Shown here: positions 30,381-38,748 of the stretch, one piece after another
Numbering within the stretch: position 1 is the first letter of the stretch
Layout: each line of letters starts with the position of its first letter
DNA from: Verrucomicrobiota bacterium
Lineage (GTDB): Bacteria > Verrucomicrobiota > Verrucomicrobiia > Chthoniobacterales > UBA10450
Assembly: GCA_003221195.1 (NCBI GenBank)
Contig: QHQO01000027.1
Coordinates: 1 to 38,748, forward strand
Length of the DNA stretch: 38,748 nt
Reading direction: 5' to 3'
The notes under the pieces: generated by a model
What the model saw: only the letters and a program-made list of their open reading frames with translations
What the model was told of the DNA's origin: nothing
The model's database searches: none
Position numbers and translations under genes: made by a program

Positions 30381-33300
30381 ATGGAGCCTTTCTTGCAGCC
30401 ACTTCGAGATTTACCGCCACGCGCGCGGCGGTGGTCATTGGTTTTGGTGCTACTGTGCGGGGCGTTGCTTGGCTTATTCGTACTTCGCACCTTTGCGAGT
30501 CCGCTGTATCGGCAATACCAGTTGGATTTTGGAGCTGCTCAATGGATAGAACCAGCCGAGTTTGCTCCGGTAGCTTACTTTCGCCGCGAGATTTTCTTAA
30601 ATGCTGAACCCGAGCAAGCTTGGCTGGAAGCCGCAGCAACGGATTCCTTCAAAATCATTATCAATGACACCACAGTCGGCACTGAAACGAATCTGAAGAT
30701 GCGAGTAGCACAAATTTATGACGTCAAAAGATTTCTAAAGCCTGGGACAAACGTCATTGCGATCTCGGTTGTTCGGAATTCCTACCCAGGTTCCGCGCAG
30801 CTTCTTGTCTGTGGCGGCTTTAAAGAACCTGGCGGAAACACCGGCTCATTTATTTCAGACGAACAGTGGAGAGTTACTCCAAGGACCGGCATCGTACAGG
30901 GTACAGAGGAATGGGTCTCTCCCCTGGTGCAGGAGCAGGTTTGGCCGAACGCGCGTCGCGCTACGATCATGGAGCATCCGGTCTACATTACGTGGGTGGA
31001 AAGGAATCCGCTTTTGCTTCGACTCCCGCCATCTGGCAAGTGGATTAGAGCCGAAAACGCGTCGCGGGAGGCAACCTTTTCCGCCTCCATAAATGCGGAA
31101 AGAGCTCGTCCGGAGACATGGATCCAAGTGGCGAGTTCAGGAAGCCTAGACCTTCTCGTGAATGGCAAACTCATCACCGGCGTGGCCAGCTCACCGCTGA
31201 AAGAGCCAAAGACGCCGAGTCTACCCAGGCTGACGAGTGAGCCTTCGGAGAAGGAGAAGACCGAAATGACAACTCAACCACCGGCGATCGTTAGGCCGCC
31301 GCAGAACCTCAAACCGCCGCCTACTCCCAGGCCGTCTGCGAGTCCAAGCCCGGCTTCTAGTCCTAGCGCGACCGCCGCACCCGCGCACTCGGAAAGCATT
31401 CCCGAATTGATGGCTACTTCGTCGCAGAAGCCGACTCTTGACGCCTATGACATCAGCTACTGGATCAAAAAAGGCCCAAACACAATCGTTGCGACGGTGC
31501 GCAACACCCAGGGTCCAGCCAGGTTTCTCGCAACCGGTTTCATGGTTCGGAAGGATGGTAACATTCAACAATTCGAGACTAATTCGGACTGGCGAGTGAG
31601 CGATCAGCAAGGCGCGCAAAAGCAGCACGCTGTGGAAGCCGGTAGCAATGGATCCGCGCCGTGGGGTTACCTTACCCAACAGTTGCACAGCCCGGTTAAT
31701 CTTTCCGACTTCGATGTCGTTGCCAAACCTGTAGCAGTGATTTTGTTGACGATCATCGGAACCATCGCCTTGTGGCTACTGGCCTCACGCTTTGTCGCCG
31801 CTAAGACACACGAGGCGCTTCGCTACGCTCTCGCTCGCGACGCGCTATTTCATGCCCCAATCACCGTCGGCCTGCTCTTCCTGCTCCTTCCAAGGTACGA
31901 CTTTCGTTTTCCAATAGACTGGCCGTTCCAACCGAAATTTGTTGTGCTGGCAATTGTCGCCCTTTTAGGAGTTCGGTTGCTTCACTTCCTTCCGCGCCGG
32001 CGAATAACAGCGAATCTCAGCGCACAGATTCGGCAGCTCAAAAGCACCTTGTCTGCCGAGGCGCTGCCTTATCTACTGCTGGCAATGATCATAGGGTTGG
32101 GCTTCGCATTCCGTTATCATGATTTCGGCGTCATGTCGTTCGACCATGACGAGTACGGGGAGGTTCAGAAATCGAAAGGGATCTGGGAACTTGGTTTCCC
32201 ATTTAACAGGGTTGCGGGGAGGATCAGACCGGCCACTACGTATGAGTTGGTTCCTTATCCCATGGCTGTTACGAGCCGACTTTTCGGCGTCTCGGAGTGG
32301 TCGATTCGCCTACCGGCTGTCATCATGGGCACACTTTGCATCGGGATCATCGCGCTCATGGGCCGCCGACTTTTCAATTGGCGGACCGGCTTAATCGCGG
32401 CATTCATCTACGCCTGCCTTCCAGTAGATATCCGGTGGGCGCAGAATGCCTTTCATCCGCAGCAGTGCCAGTTCATGGCTATGCTTACGTTCTGGTTCTT
32501 TTACGAAGGGATCAGAGTTCGCCCGTTCGATCGCAAATATCTGACAGCCGCGTCGGTAACCTTTTGCACATCTTATCTTTCATGGGAAGGAAGCGCATTC
32601 ATTCTGCCCGCTTTATTCCTTGCCTTGCTCGTTGTCCGCTGGGGCGAATGGTGGTGGGTAAAAGAATTCCATCTCTACCGCTGTGTTTTCTTTATGGCTG
32701 CCTTGGTGATCGCGCAGTTCTCCTGGCGCACGCTCGTTTCATCGCCCTATTTGCAGATAGGTACCGGCGTTAATGATCTCGCCGGTCCTTCCCTTTTTTT
32801 TCTAAAGTATGGCTGGCAGCCAAGGTTTTACATCGACCATCTGTTGTTCGCGGAGAACCATGTCTTTTTTACTCTCATGACTGTCGCCGGAATCCCATTC
32901 TGCTGGCGCCAACCCGGCTTCCGCTACCTCGTTACCGTGATTGGTGCCCTGCTTTTCTGCCACACGAACTTAATTGCGGCTCTCTCCACGCGCTACTGTA
33001 TCTATTATCAGCCGCTACTTATCCTCTCTGGAGTAGCTGCGGCTGTCATGCTCTATGATCGGCTGTTACTGCTTGGCAAGCGCGAATCTAACTCGACGGT
33101 TGGCCCCAGCTTTGCGCATACCGCTGGGGTAGCCATGCTCTTTCTGCTATTCGTTCAAAGTAATGAGTGGTTAATGAAACTTTATTCACTCTCCAGCCCA
33201 AACGCTACTCCTGCGCTGATGACACGTCTAAACACCTATCGTTACGATCACCGCGGCGCCGCGGAATACGTGAAAAGCCATCTCCAGCCAGGTGATATCA

Positions 33301-33668
33301 TCATCGCGGCTATCCCACACGTCTTCGAACACTACGCAGGGATACGGGGGGATTACTTTTTGGACGCCATTTTAATGAAGAAAATAATTTACAACGCCAA
33401 ATTTGCGGAACCACGCTTTATGGACAGGTTTCGTGGCTATGCTGCGATTCGTAGTTTAAAGGAACTGCGAGAAGCGATCAGCCGGGGACGGCGCACCTGG
33501 GTTGTTTTCGTTCCTTACGGAGGGTTCGGGCACTTGAACAGCCCGGAGGCGCGTGTATACCTGAATGAACACGCCAAGGTTGTTTTTGAGTCCTACCGCG
33601 GCAAAGTCCTGCTCATTGGCGGAGAAAACCAGTCAGTAAACCTAAGTGCAGGCTACAACGCCAAATAG
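30381..33668 (+). CDS. Large GT39 glycosyltransferase with two N-terminal beta-sandwich domains
   Basis: A 1095-residue protein. Residues 17-37 form a membrane helix. Residues about 50-165 resemble the N-terminal sugar-binding domain of alpha-L-rhamnosidases (AYFRREIFLNAEPEQAWLEA, KIIINDTTVG, YDVKRFLKPGTNVIAISVVRN). A second copy spans about 230-430 (WIQVASSGSLDLLVNGK, YDISYWIKKGPNTIVATVRN, DWRVS), interrupted by a proline/serine-rich segment (about 275-345). The membrane enzyme begins near residue 450. FDHDEYGEVQKS carries Asp588/Asp590-Glu591, the acidic pair of GT39, and about ten helices follow. GT39 enzymes are usually 450-600 residues, so the periplasmic lectin-like extension is large. 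It probably recognises a glycan acceptor. It is the last gene of the unit. Confidence 0.85.
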   Translation: MEPFLQPLRDLPPRARRWSLVLVLLCGALLGLFVLRTFASPLYRQYQLDFGAAQWIEPAEFAPVAYFRREIFLNAEPEQAWLEAAATDSFKIIINDTTVGTETNLKMRVAQIYDVKRFLKPGTNVIAISVVRNSYPGSAQLLVCGGFKEPGGNTGSFISDEQWRVTPRTGIVQGTEEWVSPLVQEQVWPNARRATIMEHPVYITWVERNPLLLRLPPSGKWIRAENASREATFSASINAERARPETWIQVASSGSLDLLVNGKLITGVASSPLKEPKTPSLPRLTSEPSEKEKTEMTTQPPAIVRPPQNLKPPPTPRPSASPSPASSPSATAAPAHSESIPELMATSSQKPTLDAYDISYWIKKGPNTIVATVRNTQGPARFLATGFMVRKDGNIQQFETNSDWRVSDQQGAQKQHAVEAGSNGSAPWGYLTQQLHSPVNLSDFDVVAKPVAVILLTIIGTIALWLLASRFVAAKTHEALRYALARDALFHAPITVGLLFLLLPRYDFRFPIDWPFQPKFVVLAIVALLGVRLLHFLPRRRITANLSAQIRQLKSTLSAEALPYLLLAMIIGLGFAFRYHDFGVMSFDHDEYGEVQKSKGIWELGFPFNRVAGRIRPATTYELVPYPMAVTSRLFGVSEWSIRLPAVIMGTLCIGIIALMGRRLFNWRTGLIAAFIYACLPVDIRWAQNAFHPQQCQFMAMLTFWFFYEGIRVRPFDRKYLTAASVTFCTSYLSWEGSAFILPALFLALLVVRWGEWWWVKEFHLYRCVFFMAALVIAQFSWRTLVSSPYLQIGTGVNDLAGPSLFFLKYGWQPRFYIDHLLFAENHVFFTLMTVAGIPFCWRQPGFRYLVTVIGALLFCHTNLIAALSTRYCIYYQPLLILSGVAAAVMLYDRLLLLGKRESNSTVGPSFAHTAGVAMLFLLFVQSNEWLMKLYSLSSPNATPALMTRLNTYRYDHRGAAEYVKSHLQPGDIIIAAIPHVFEHYAGIRGDYFLDAILMKKIIYNAKFAEPRFMDRFRGYAAIRSLKELREAISRGRRTWVVFVPYGGFGHLNSPEARVYLNEHAKVVFESYRGKVLLIGGENQSVNLSAGYNAK

Positions 33669-33826
33669 GCTTGGTTGGTCGCCTTCCGCGTAGCTGCGCC
33701 GATCGAAATGAGCCTCTGGCGCGAAGGATCCGGATTCGCCCTTGTTGGCACTTCCGCACCACAATCGAAGTCAGGGAAATCTGCAACCCGAGAGTAACAA
33801 CTGCTAACAAGCGACTTTAAGCCCTG

Positions 33827-34990
33827 TTATACATCAGGCGTCAGCACGGCATCGTGTCGGCCACGCCCGCCCCTTCCCCGGTGGTGACCAGGGCTCTGTT
33901 CTTGATAACGACCTTCGGCGATGAGCTTCTTTTTGTAAGCATCGTAGCCGAGTCGCTTCGCTTCCTCCCACGCTTTGGTTACTTCGCCTGATGTTTCCGC
34001 GCTGAGACCGTCGCCGTGCCACAGCTCCCAATATTCCCCGTCGGCATGGACAACGTTGAGGACGGCCATTTGGATGGAGCCCATTCTTTCACCACCATGG
34101 CCGAAACCAGCTAGACTTTGAAAGCCGTGATGGAGGCGGTCGTGATACTTCAGGACAAGATCATAACTGATCCTACCGGCGTCTTCCCTGCGCCCGGTAA
34201 GTTGGCAATTCTGAATTGTGAACTGCTCCGGATGTTTGCTCACTCCGTAATCGATGATGCGTTCAAAAAACGTGGAAGGCAGATCCAATACCTGAGATAA
34301 ATGAAGGGATATTTGCTGTTTTGGAAACGCCTTGGCCCACTCGTCGGTATATTTTTTGTAGACGTCGAGCAGCTTGCTTCCGTAGTCCCCCATCTCTTGC
34401 CATTTCGCGCGATCCGCGGGCGTTTTTGGCAAATGCATTTCTTTGCTCATAAAATTCGCGCAAGTGAGCACCACGCCCACGCACAAAGGATCGGCGGCAT
34501 AGCGTTCGCCTAGTTGACCAATTACGCGCGAGAAATTCCGTTGATAGATCGGATCCCACGGGACTGGGACACTTACTGTCTCGCCAAAGTTAGGGCGGTG
34601 GGGATTCGTGATGCTCGTCTGCAAGGACTGAGCGCCCTGTCGGAAAACGTAAACCGGTGTATCAATTCCAGGTTTGAGTGCGAGCTCATACTTCATTCCG
34701 ATGCGGTGAAGCACTGCCACCGTTTTATCGATTGAACTAAAGTCGAGCTTGCCGGGTTCCGTCTCGATTTCTTTCCAGCCAACGGTGAGGCAGACGCCGG
34801 CTAGATGTGGATTTCCCCGGATCGCGGCTTCAAAGCCGGCCGGATTCGCTGCGCTTTCGGAAATCTTTTGTGTGACCCATAGACCTGTGCGCTTCGGCGG
34901 CTCCTGCTCGGCAAAGACCTGATTCGTAGCTGCAATGGCGAGACAGTAAAAGCAAGCTCGTAGAGTCTTACCTGTCTTTCGTTGTCTCAT
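33827..34990 (-). CDS. Secreted glycoside-hydrolase-like protein (TIM-barrel)
   Basis: A 387-residue protein with a signal peptide (RACFYCLAIAATNQVFA, cleavage after VFA). The first half has RTGLWVTQKISESAANP, GVCLTVGWKEIETEPGKLDF and GMKYELALKPGIDTPVYVF. This resembles the start of a beta/alpha barrel as in GH42-like or other clan GH-A proteins (W.eiEp..G..dF..id). Likely acidic residues occur in CANFMSKEMHL. I cannot assign a family or both catalytic acids. The last 25 residues are arginine/glycine-rich (GHHRGRGGRGRHD). It overlaps the upstream sulfotransferase by 23 bases, so the two are co-transcribed. Action on an extracellular glycan is inferred. Confidence 0.6.
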   Translation of the reverse strand: MRQRKTGKTLRACFYCLAIAATNQVFAEQEPPKRTGLWVTQKISESAANPAGFEAAIRGNPHLAGVCLTVGWKEIETEPGKLDFSSIDKTVAVLHRIGMKYELALKPGIDTPVYVFRQGAQSLQTSITNPHRPNFGETVSVPVPWDPIYQRNFSRVIGQLGERYAADPLCVGVVLTCANFMSKEMHLPKTPADRAKWQEMGDYGSKLLDVYKKYTDEWAKAFPKQQISLHLSQVLDLPSTFFERIIDYGVSKHPEQFTIQNCQLTGRREDAGRISYDLVLKYHDRLHHGFQSLAGFGHGGERMGSIQMAVLNVVHADGEYWELWHGDGLSAETSGEVTKAWEEAKRLGYDAYKKKLIAEGRYQEQSPGHHRGRGGRGRHDAVLTPDV

Positions 34991-35915
34991 GCGTATAGCC
35001 GAAGCGCTCCAAATCGGACTGTATACCAGCGCCTAACTCGCCAGCCTCTGGCCCGCCTGCTCGGCGCCAACGCCCGATATTACCTCGATCACTAATTCCT
35101 TCGATCAACGGATCGACGTTCCTCTTCGGTGCGTCGAGGAATTCCAGGAGCCGTGTGATGGTTTCGGACGGTTTCTGGCACAGGTCTTCGTAACGGATCA
35201 TTCGATAGCGGTCGCCAAGGTAACGCTCGCCGAACTCCACCGCCCGTTTATTCCCTAGCCGCCACAATTCAAGTTGTGCCGCTAGCGGATTCCGCCACCA
35301 CTCGGGACCGAGTAACCACTCGCCGTGACTCCTGAGGAAATATCTATTTTCCGATAACATCATGTCGCGGGCGTCGCGGATCATGTGAATGAATTTCATT
35401 TGCGGGAACCGATCGACTAGGAACGGAAGCAACCACATACTGCGCGGATTTTTCCATCCCCACGGAGCGTCCCGTGAGGGGATGCCCCGTCTATGCACCT
35501 GTACCATCCGGTCGAAGTCGCTCGTGGCCTTACTCAGCGTGTGGCTATCGACGTTTGGAAAATCGTGTAGGCTTTTGAGCCACTTGGTCAAGAACCAGGC
35601 GATCGGCAGAGAATCTTCATTGCGCGAATCCACTCGCTGACCCATAAACCAACCAGCTTTCCGGAGCACTTGAGCTAGAACCCGCGTGCCCGAGCCCCCA
35701 ACTGCTCCGATCACCACTGGCGGAACTCTAATGGGGCCGAGAGCGGGATCGCTGCGTGCGAACGCGAGGGAAAAGCGATCGAGCTTTAACCGAACTTGCT
35801 CGAGCCGCGACTGTGGTATGCGGCTGATGCTCAAAAGCAGACGCAGCTGCTCGAAAGAACTACGCCATTTTGAGCTCGGCACGTTGAAGCATCCCTGCCT
35901 CGTCATTCGAGTCAA
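34968..35915 (-). CDS. Sulfotransferase 2
   Basis: A 315-residue protein. The P-loop VIGAVGGSGTRVLAQVLRKA occupies about residues 68-87 and the 3'-phosphate segment is MIRDARDMMLSENRYF. YRMIRYEDLCQKPSETI fits the family C-terminal part (Y.dLv..P...l..ll.FL). It uses PAPS and acts in the cytoplasm. It is unlike the sulfotransferase at 207-1217 in its P-loop (GGSGTR against AKSGTT), so they are separate subgroups. It is divergent from the kinase-like gene and overlaps a secreted glycosidase-like gene downstream. Sulfation of a saccharide is inferred. Confidence 0.85.
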   Translation of the reverse strand: MTRMTRQGCFNVPSSKWRSSFEQLRLLLSISRIPQSRLEQVRLKLDRFSLAFARSDPALGPIRVPPVVIGAVGGSGTRVLAQVLRKAGWFMGQRVDSRNEDSLPIAWFLTKWLKSLHDFPNVDSHTLSKATSDFDRMVQVHRRGIPSRDAPWGWKNPRSMWLLPFLVDRFPQMKFIHMIRDARDMMLSENRYFLRSHGEWLLGPEWWRNPLAAQLELWRLGNKRAVEFGERYLGDRYRMIRYEDLCQKPSETITRLLEFLDAPKRNVDPLIEGISDRGNIGRWRRAGGPEAGELGAGIQSDLERFGYTHETTKDR

Positions 35916-36060
35916 GAAAGCTTTAATTCAGCTAGCCAGTTCTAATATTTCCGCCTAGCCCGGGAGACAAACAACTATTATAGTCTAGAACGTTGTTCCG
36001 CGCATGATTGATCGCCGTGAAGGCTTCCACCATCGCTAGGCGAGCTCGCATAGGATCACT

Positions 36061-37170
36061 ATGATGAAGCATTCGATTCACTCTGCGATTACACCCTCGC
36101 CTGCCTTCGATTGCGACTTCGTCCGGGCTGCCCAGCTACGCGTCGCGGAGCTGCACGCCAGCACGGCCCATCCGGTGGATCCGCCCAACCTGCTGGAGTT
36201 GGAACAAGCCTTAGGGGAGCAGGTACAAAAATGTGAACTGTGGGCGCAGAATTGGCGGAACCGTGTTTATCGAATCGGGCTGGCGAGCGGCCGTGCTGCC
36301 CTCGCCAAACAAGCAGTCAGAGGGACTGAGGCCATGGTTCAATACCAATATAATCAGTTGGAACTGCTATCGAAGTTGGACATTCCCGGAATGCGAGTGC
36401 CAAAGGCGCTGGCTTTCCTTCGCCACAAGCGGGTCTATGTGATGGAGTTCGCCCCAGGAGAAACAATCGAGTCGCTGCTTTGGAACCGAAGTGGGCGGGC
36501 CGATCTGCTGCTGGCCTGCGAGCTTGCGGGAAAAATTCTCGCGCAAATGCATATTCTTCGCACGGAGAAGATCTCGCCGTTGCCGGTCGAACCATTGGCG
36601 CGCGATCTGGCTGCGGCTCCTTGGCATCTTTCATCACGCGAACAAACGATTCTGCAATTGGCGCTTGAAACCTTTGCTCGAGCCGAATTGCGCATAGGCG
36701 AGATTTACTACGATTACAAGCCAGCCAATCTGCTGTTCGACAATAATGAGTTATTTCTAGTTGACCCTCCAGATACACTACGGCAAGGCGCGCATTTGAG
36801 GGATTTTGTGGCTTTCCAAAGCTCGATGCGACGCCACTTATGGAGGCTCAGCTTGCGACGACCGTTCGATCGGCGGCGTGCGGGCATTCGCCAGGGCATG
36901 GCCGCCTTTGAGCACGGCTACCTCGCGAATGTCGGCACCCCGTATCCTGAGCCCGGGTTGTTTGCATTTGTCGTACGGGTTTTCGAACTGCACCGAACGG
37001 CGGTGTTAATGACGATGCAGAAGGGAAAGATTAATATGGCGCGCCAAGTGATGCCCACCTCTAGCGCCGTGCGCGTTGGTGATTCTTTAGCAAATCGCAT
37101 TACGCTGCCTTTGTTGGAAATGGAAAAACGCTGGCTCTTTCGTCAACTCGCCCATGAGCTGCCGATGTAA
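36061..37170 (+). CDS. Kinase-fold protein 1 (APH/LPS-kinase-like)
   Basis: A 369-residue protein with the landmarks of a protein-kinase-like phosphotransferase. ALAKQAVRG gives the beta-3 lysine, and VYVMEFAPGETI the hinge. The catalytic loop is IYYDYKPANLLFDN with catalytic Asp and Asn (HxD replaced by YYD), and LFLVDPPD is the metal-binding Asp. The second half has RRPFDRRRAGIRQGMAAFEHGY and ends EKRWLFRQLAHELPM. Fold members include aminoglycoside phosphotransferases and Kdo/heptose kinases of LPS. The substrate is unknown; a surface sugar is inferred from the adjoining sulfotransferases and glycosyltransferases. Two adjacent ATGs (36061 and 36064) could both serve. A closely similar gene lies 524 bases downstream. 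Confidence 0.72.
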   Translation: MMKHSIHSAITPSPAFDCDFVRAAQLRVAELHASTAHPVDPPNLLELEQALGEQVQKCELWAQNWRNRVYRIGLASGRAALAKQAVRGTEAMVQYQYNQLELLSKLDIPGMRVPKALAFLRHKRVYVMEFAPGETIESLLWNRSGRADLLLACELAGKILAQMHILRTEKISPLPVEPLARDLAAAPWHLSSREQTILQLALETFARAELRIGEIYYDYKPANLLFDNNELFLVDPPDTLRQGAHLRDFVAFQSSMRRHLWRLSLRRPFDRRRAGIRQGMAAFEHGYLANVGTPYPEPGLFAFVVRVFELHRTAVLMTMQKGKINMARQVMPTSSAVRVGDSLANRITLPLLEMEKRWLFRQLAHELPM

Positions 37171-37693
37171 CGAACAGCCAATTTTGCACGCGGCAAATCG
37201 TCAGATATTTAATGTCATATCGTTGACACCGTGTTGCTCAGCAAAAACGCCCGGCCCCTTCGACAGAAAGCCAAAACTTCTTGGATCCAAGTCCTCGCCC
37301 CGAATTTAGAGTAGCTAATCTCGCGCTGATTGCGTTTGCGTTCCTGCGCGGGCCTTTTTCAAAGAGCTTCTTGGCAAAGTCATAGAGCTCGATGTCGAAG
37401 CAATTGTGCCCACCAATCGCACCGATCACGCTCGGTTCAACCGCGGGACGATTCTTCGCAACCTTGCGATTCTCATAAAAGGGAACCTCCATTCGAATGA
37501 CGGATCACGAACAATAAGCTCTCCTGAAATCGTTCGCACAATCCGAAGACACGAAATGAGCGCGTCAGGTTTTGTTTTACCATGTCCTACCTGAGAACTA
37601 TTCTATTTATGCCAATCGCGTTACACTTAGGTTCTGTGTTATGAGGCAGTTTTTCACTAGGGCTTGGGAAAACACGACGGATCGGCTATTTTC
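37171..37693. other. Spacer between the two kinase-fold genes
   Basis: 523 bases with no convincing gene. A reverse open frame at 37238-37492 contains PSVIGAIGGHNCFDIELYDF, which faintly recalls the P-loop start of the sulfotransferase at 34968-35915 (VIGAVGGSGTR) but lacks the SGTR residues. It may be a decayed sulfotransferase fragment. The part after 37500 is AT-richer and shows no repeat or clear promoter. Confidence 0.35.
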
Positions 37694-38748
37694 ATGACAA
37701 CGCCCATCCAGACGGCGAACGTCTCGCACGCAATCGATTGCGGCTACGTTCAGGCCGCTCGCCGACGGCTCGATGAGGTCCCGATGAGCAAAGCGGTTTT
37801 GCTGGAGCCACCCACACTCTCCGAGTTAGAGGAGGCGCTAGGCGAGCGAGTGCAGAGGTGCGAACTTTGGGAAGGGAATTGGCGGAACCGGGTCTATCGA
37901 CTTGAGCTCGCGAGAGGCGGTGCTGCGGTCGCGAAACAATTGATTGTGGGGACGGACGCGAAATTCCAATGTGAATACGATCAGCTGGGAAGACTCGCTC
38001 GGTTGCAACTTCCTGGATTGCGCGTGCCAGAGGTGCTCGCTTTGCTCCCGGCCAAGCGCACCTACGTAATGGAACTCGCGCCGGGGAAGACAATCCCGAG
38101 GTTGGTGCGGGATCGCAAACGCTCAGAGGACCTTCTCAAGGCATGTGAACTTGCGGGAAAGATCTTGGCAGGGATTCATCTACCGTGGACGCAAAAAATC
38201 TGCTCGATGCCCGTCGACGCGCTTGCGCGCGATCTGGCTGTGACTCCGTGGCATCTCTCCTCCCGTGAAGAAAAGATTCTTCAATCAGCATTTGAACGCC
38301 TTGCTGGCGCAGAAGTGCGGATGGGGCAGGTTTATTACGATTACAAGCCAGCAAATTTTTTGTTTGAAGATGACAAGTTATTTCTGATTGATCCTCCTGG
38401 AGTGTTGCGGCAAGGCGTGCAGCTGTGGGATTTTTCGATCTTCCGCAGCTTCATGCGACGCGAACTGTGGAGGTTTACCTTGCGGCGACCGTTCGATCGG
38501 CGGCATGCGGATATTCGCCAGGCCATGGCCGCCTTTGAACACGGCTACCTCGCGAACGTCGGCACACTGTATCCTGAGCCAGGGCTGTTTGCGTCTGTCG
38601 TGCGGTTGTTCGAACTGCAGCGGACGGCGGTGTTAATGACATTGCAAAAAGGAAAGGTAGATGCGGCACGCCAGAAAATGCCAATCGCCGGCCACGCACG
38701 GCTTGGCAATCCTCTGGCCAACCGAATCACGCTGCCTTTGCTGGAGAT
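37694..38748 (+). CDS. Kinase-fold protein 2, paralogue of the preceding gene (3' truncated by the window)
   Basis: An open frame starts at ATG 37694 and runs off the right edge after about 351 codons. The layout matches the gene at 36061: GAAVAKQLIVG (beta-3 Lys), TYVMELAPGKTI (hinge), VYYDYKPANFLFEDD (catalytic Asp and Asn), LFLIDPPG. The C-terminal part (RRPFDRRHADIRQAMAAFEHGY, EPGLFASVVRLFELQRTAVL) is close to the first copy, whereas the N-terminal half differs more. Tandem duplication is clear. The function is probably the same class of sugar or lipid phosphorylation, with a different substrate. The missing end is probably only about 15 residues. Confidence 0.75.
   Translation, partial: MTTPIQTANVSHAIDCGYVQAARRRLDEVPMSKAVLLEPPTLSELEEALGERVQRCELWEGNWRNRVYRLELARGGAAVAKQLIVGTDAKFQCEYDQLGRLARLQLPGLRVPEVLALLPAKRTYVMELAPGKTIPRLVRDRKRSEDLLKACELAGKILAGIHLPWTQKICSMPVDALARDLAVTPWHLSSREEKILQSAFERLAGAEVRMGQVYYDYKPANFLFEDDKLFLIDPPGVLRQGVQLWDFSIFRSFMRRELWRFTLRRPFDRRHADIRQAMAAFEHGYLANVGTLYPEPGLFASVVRLFELQRTAVLMTLQKGKVDAARQKMPIAGHARLGNPLANRITLPLLE

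Overview
The window looks like a chromosomal segment from a soil-type Verrucomicrobiota, probably near the Chthoniobacterales/Spartobacteria. This rests on the gene families seen (an EF-P with a TPGNL loop, KpsF, TreY, many sulfotransferases and membrane glycosyltransferases) and on abundant dispersed intergenic repeats. It is an inference; no rRNA or other marker gene is present. I recognised no tRNA, rRNA, CRISPR array, prophage or plasmid gene.

Layout. 1-2122: tail of a sugar-nucleotide epimerase, a sulfotransferase and an RRM RNA-binding protein ending at a strong terminator. 2247-5959: a reverse-strand LolA-like periplasmic protein, then a tightly overlapping PAP2 phosphatase, GT39 and GT2 cassette that fits polyprenyl-phosphate-sugar synthesis and transfer. 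6046-11313: PtsN-like EIIA, ArgS and malto-oligosyltrehalose synthase. 11309-11977: a REP-associated tyrosine transposase (RAYT) bounded by REP/BIME palindromes. A related BIME lies at 6508-6586. 11972-18947 (mostly reverse): membrane HExxH metalloprotease, EF-P, KpsF, a small secreted protein, a GT-B glycosyltransferase and a class A penicillin-binding protein whose transpeptidase SxxK motif is missing.

19280-33668 (all forward) is the main accessory block. It holds a GT2 remnant, two AP-superfamily phosphodiesterases, a GT4, a YdjM-like membrane hydrolase, an HlyD-type adaptor, a TolC-type outer-membrane protein, a Wzx-like flippase, a membrane/TPR protein and a 1095-residue GT39 carrying two lectin-like beta-sandwich domains. 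From the GT4 onward the genes overlap or nearly touch, so they probably form one operon. It looks like a surface-glycan assembly and export locus, in which a flippase occupies the position where an RND or ABC pump would be expected next to the adaptor and TolC genes. This is the best candidate for an undescribed system.

33827-38748: a reverse-strand pair (secreted glycosidase-like protein and a second sulfotransferase), then two tandem paralogous kinase-fold proteins, the second cut by the window edge. Sulfotransferases and kinases around a glycan locus suggest decorated (sulfated or phosphorylated) surface polysaccharide.
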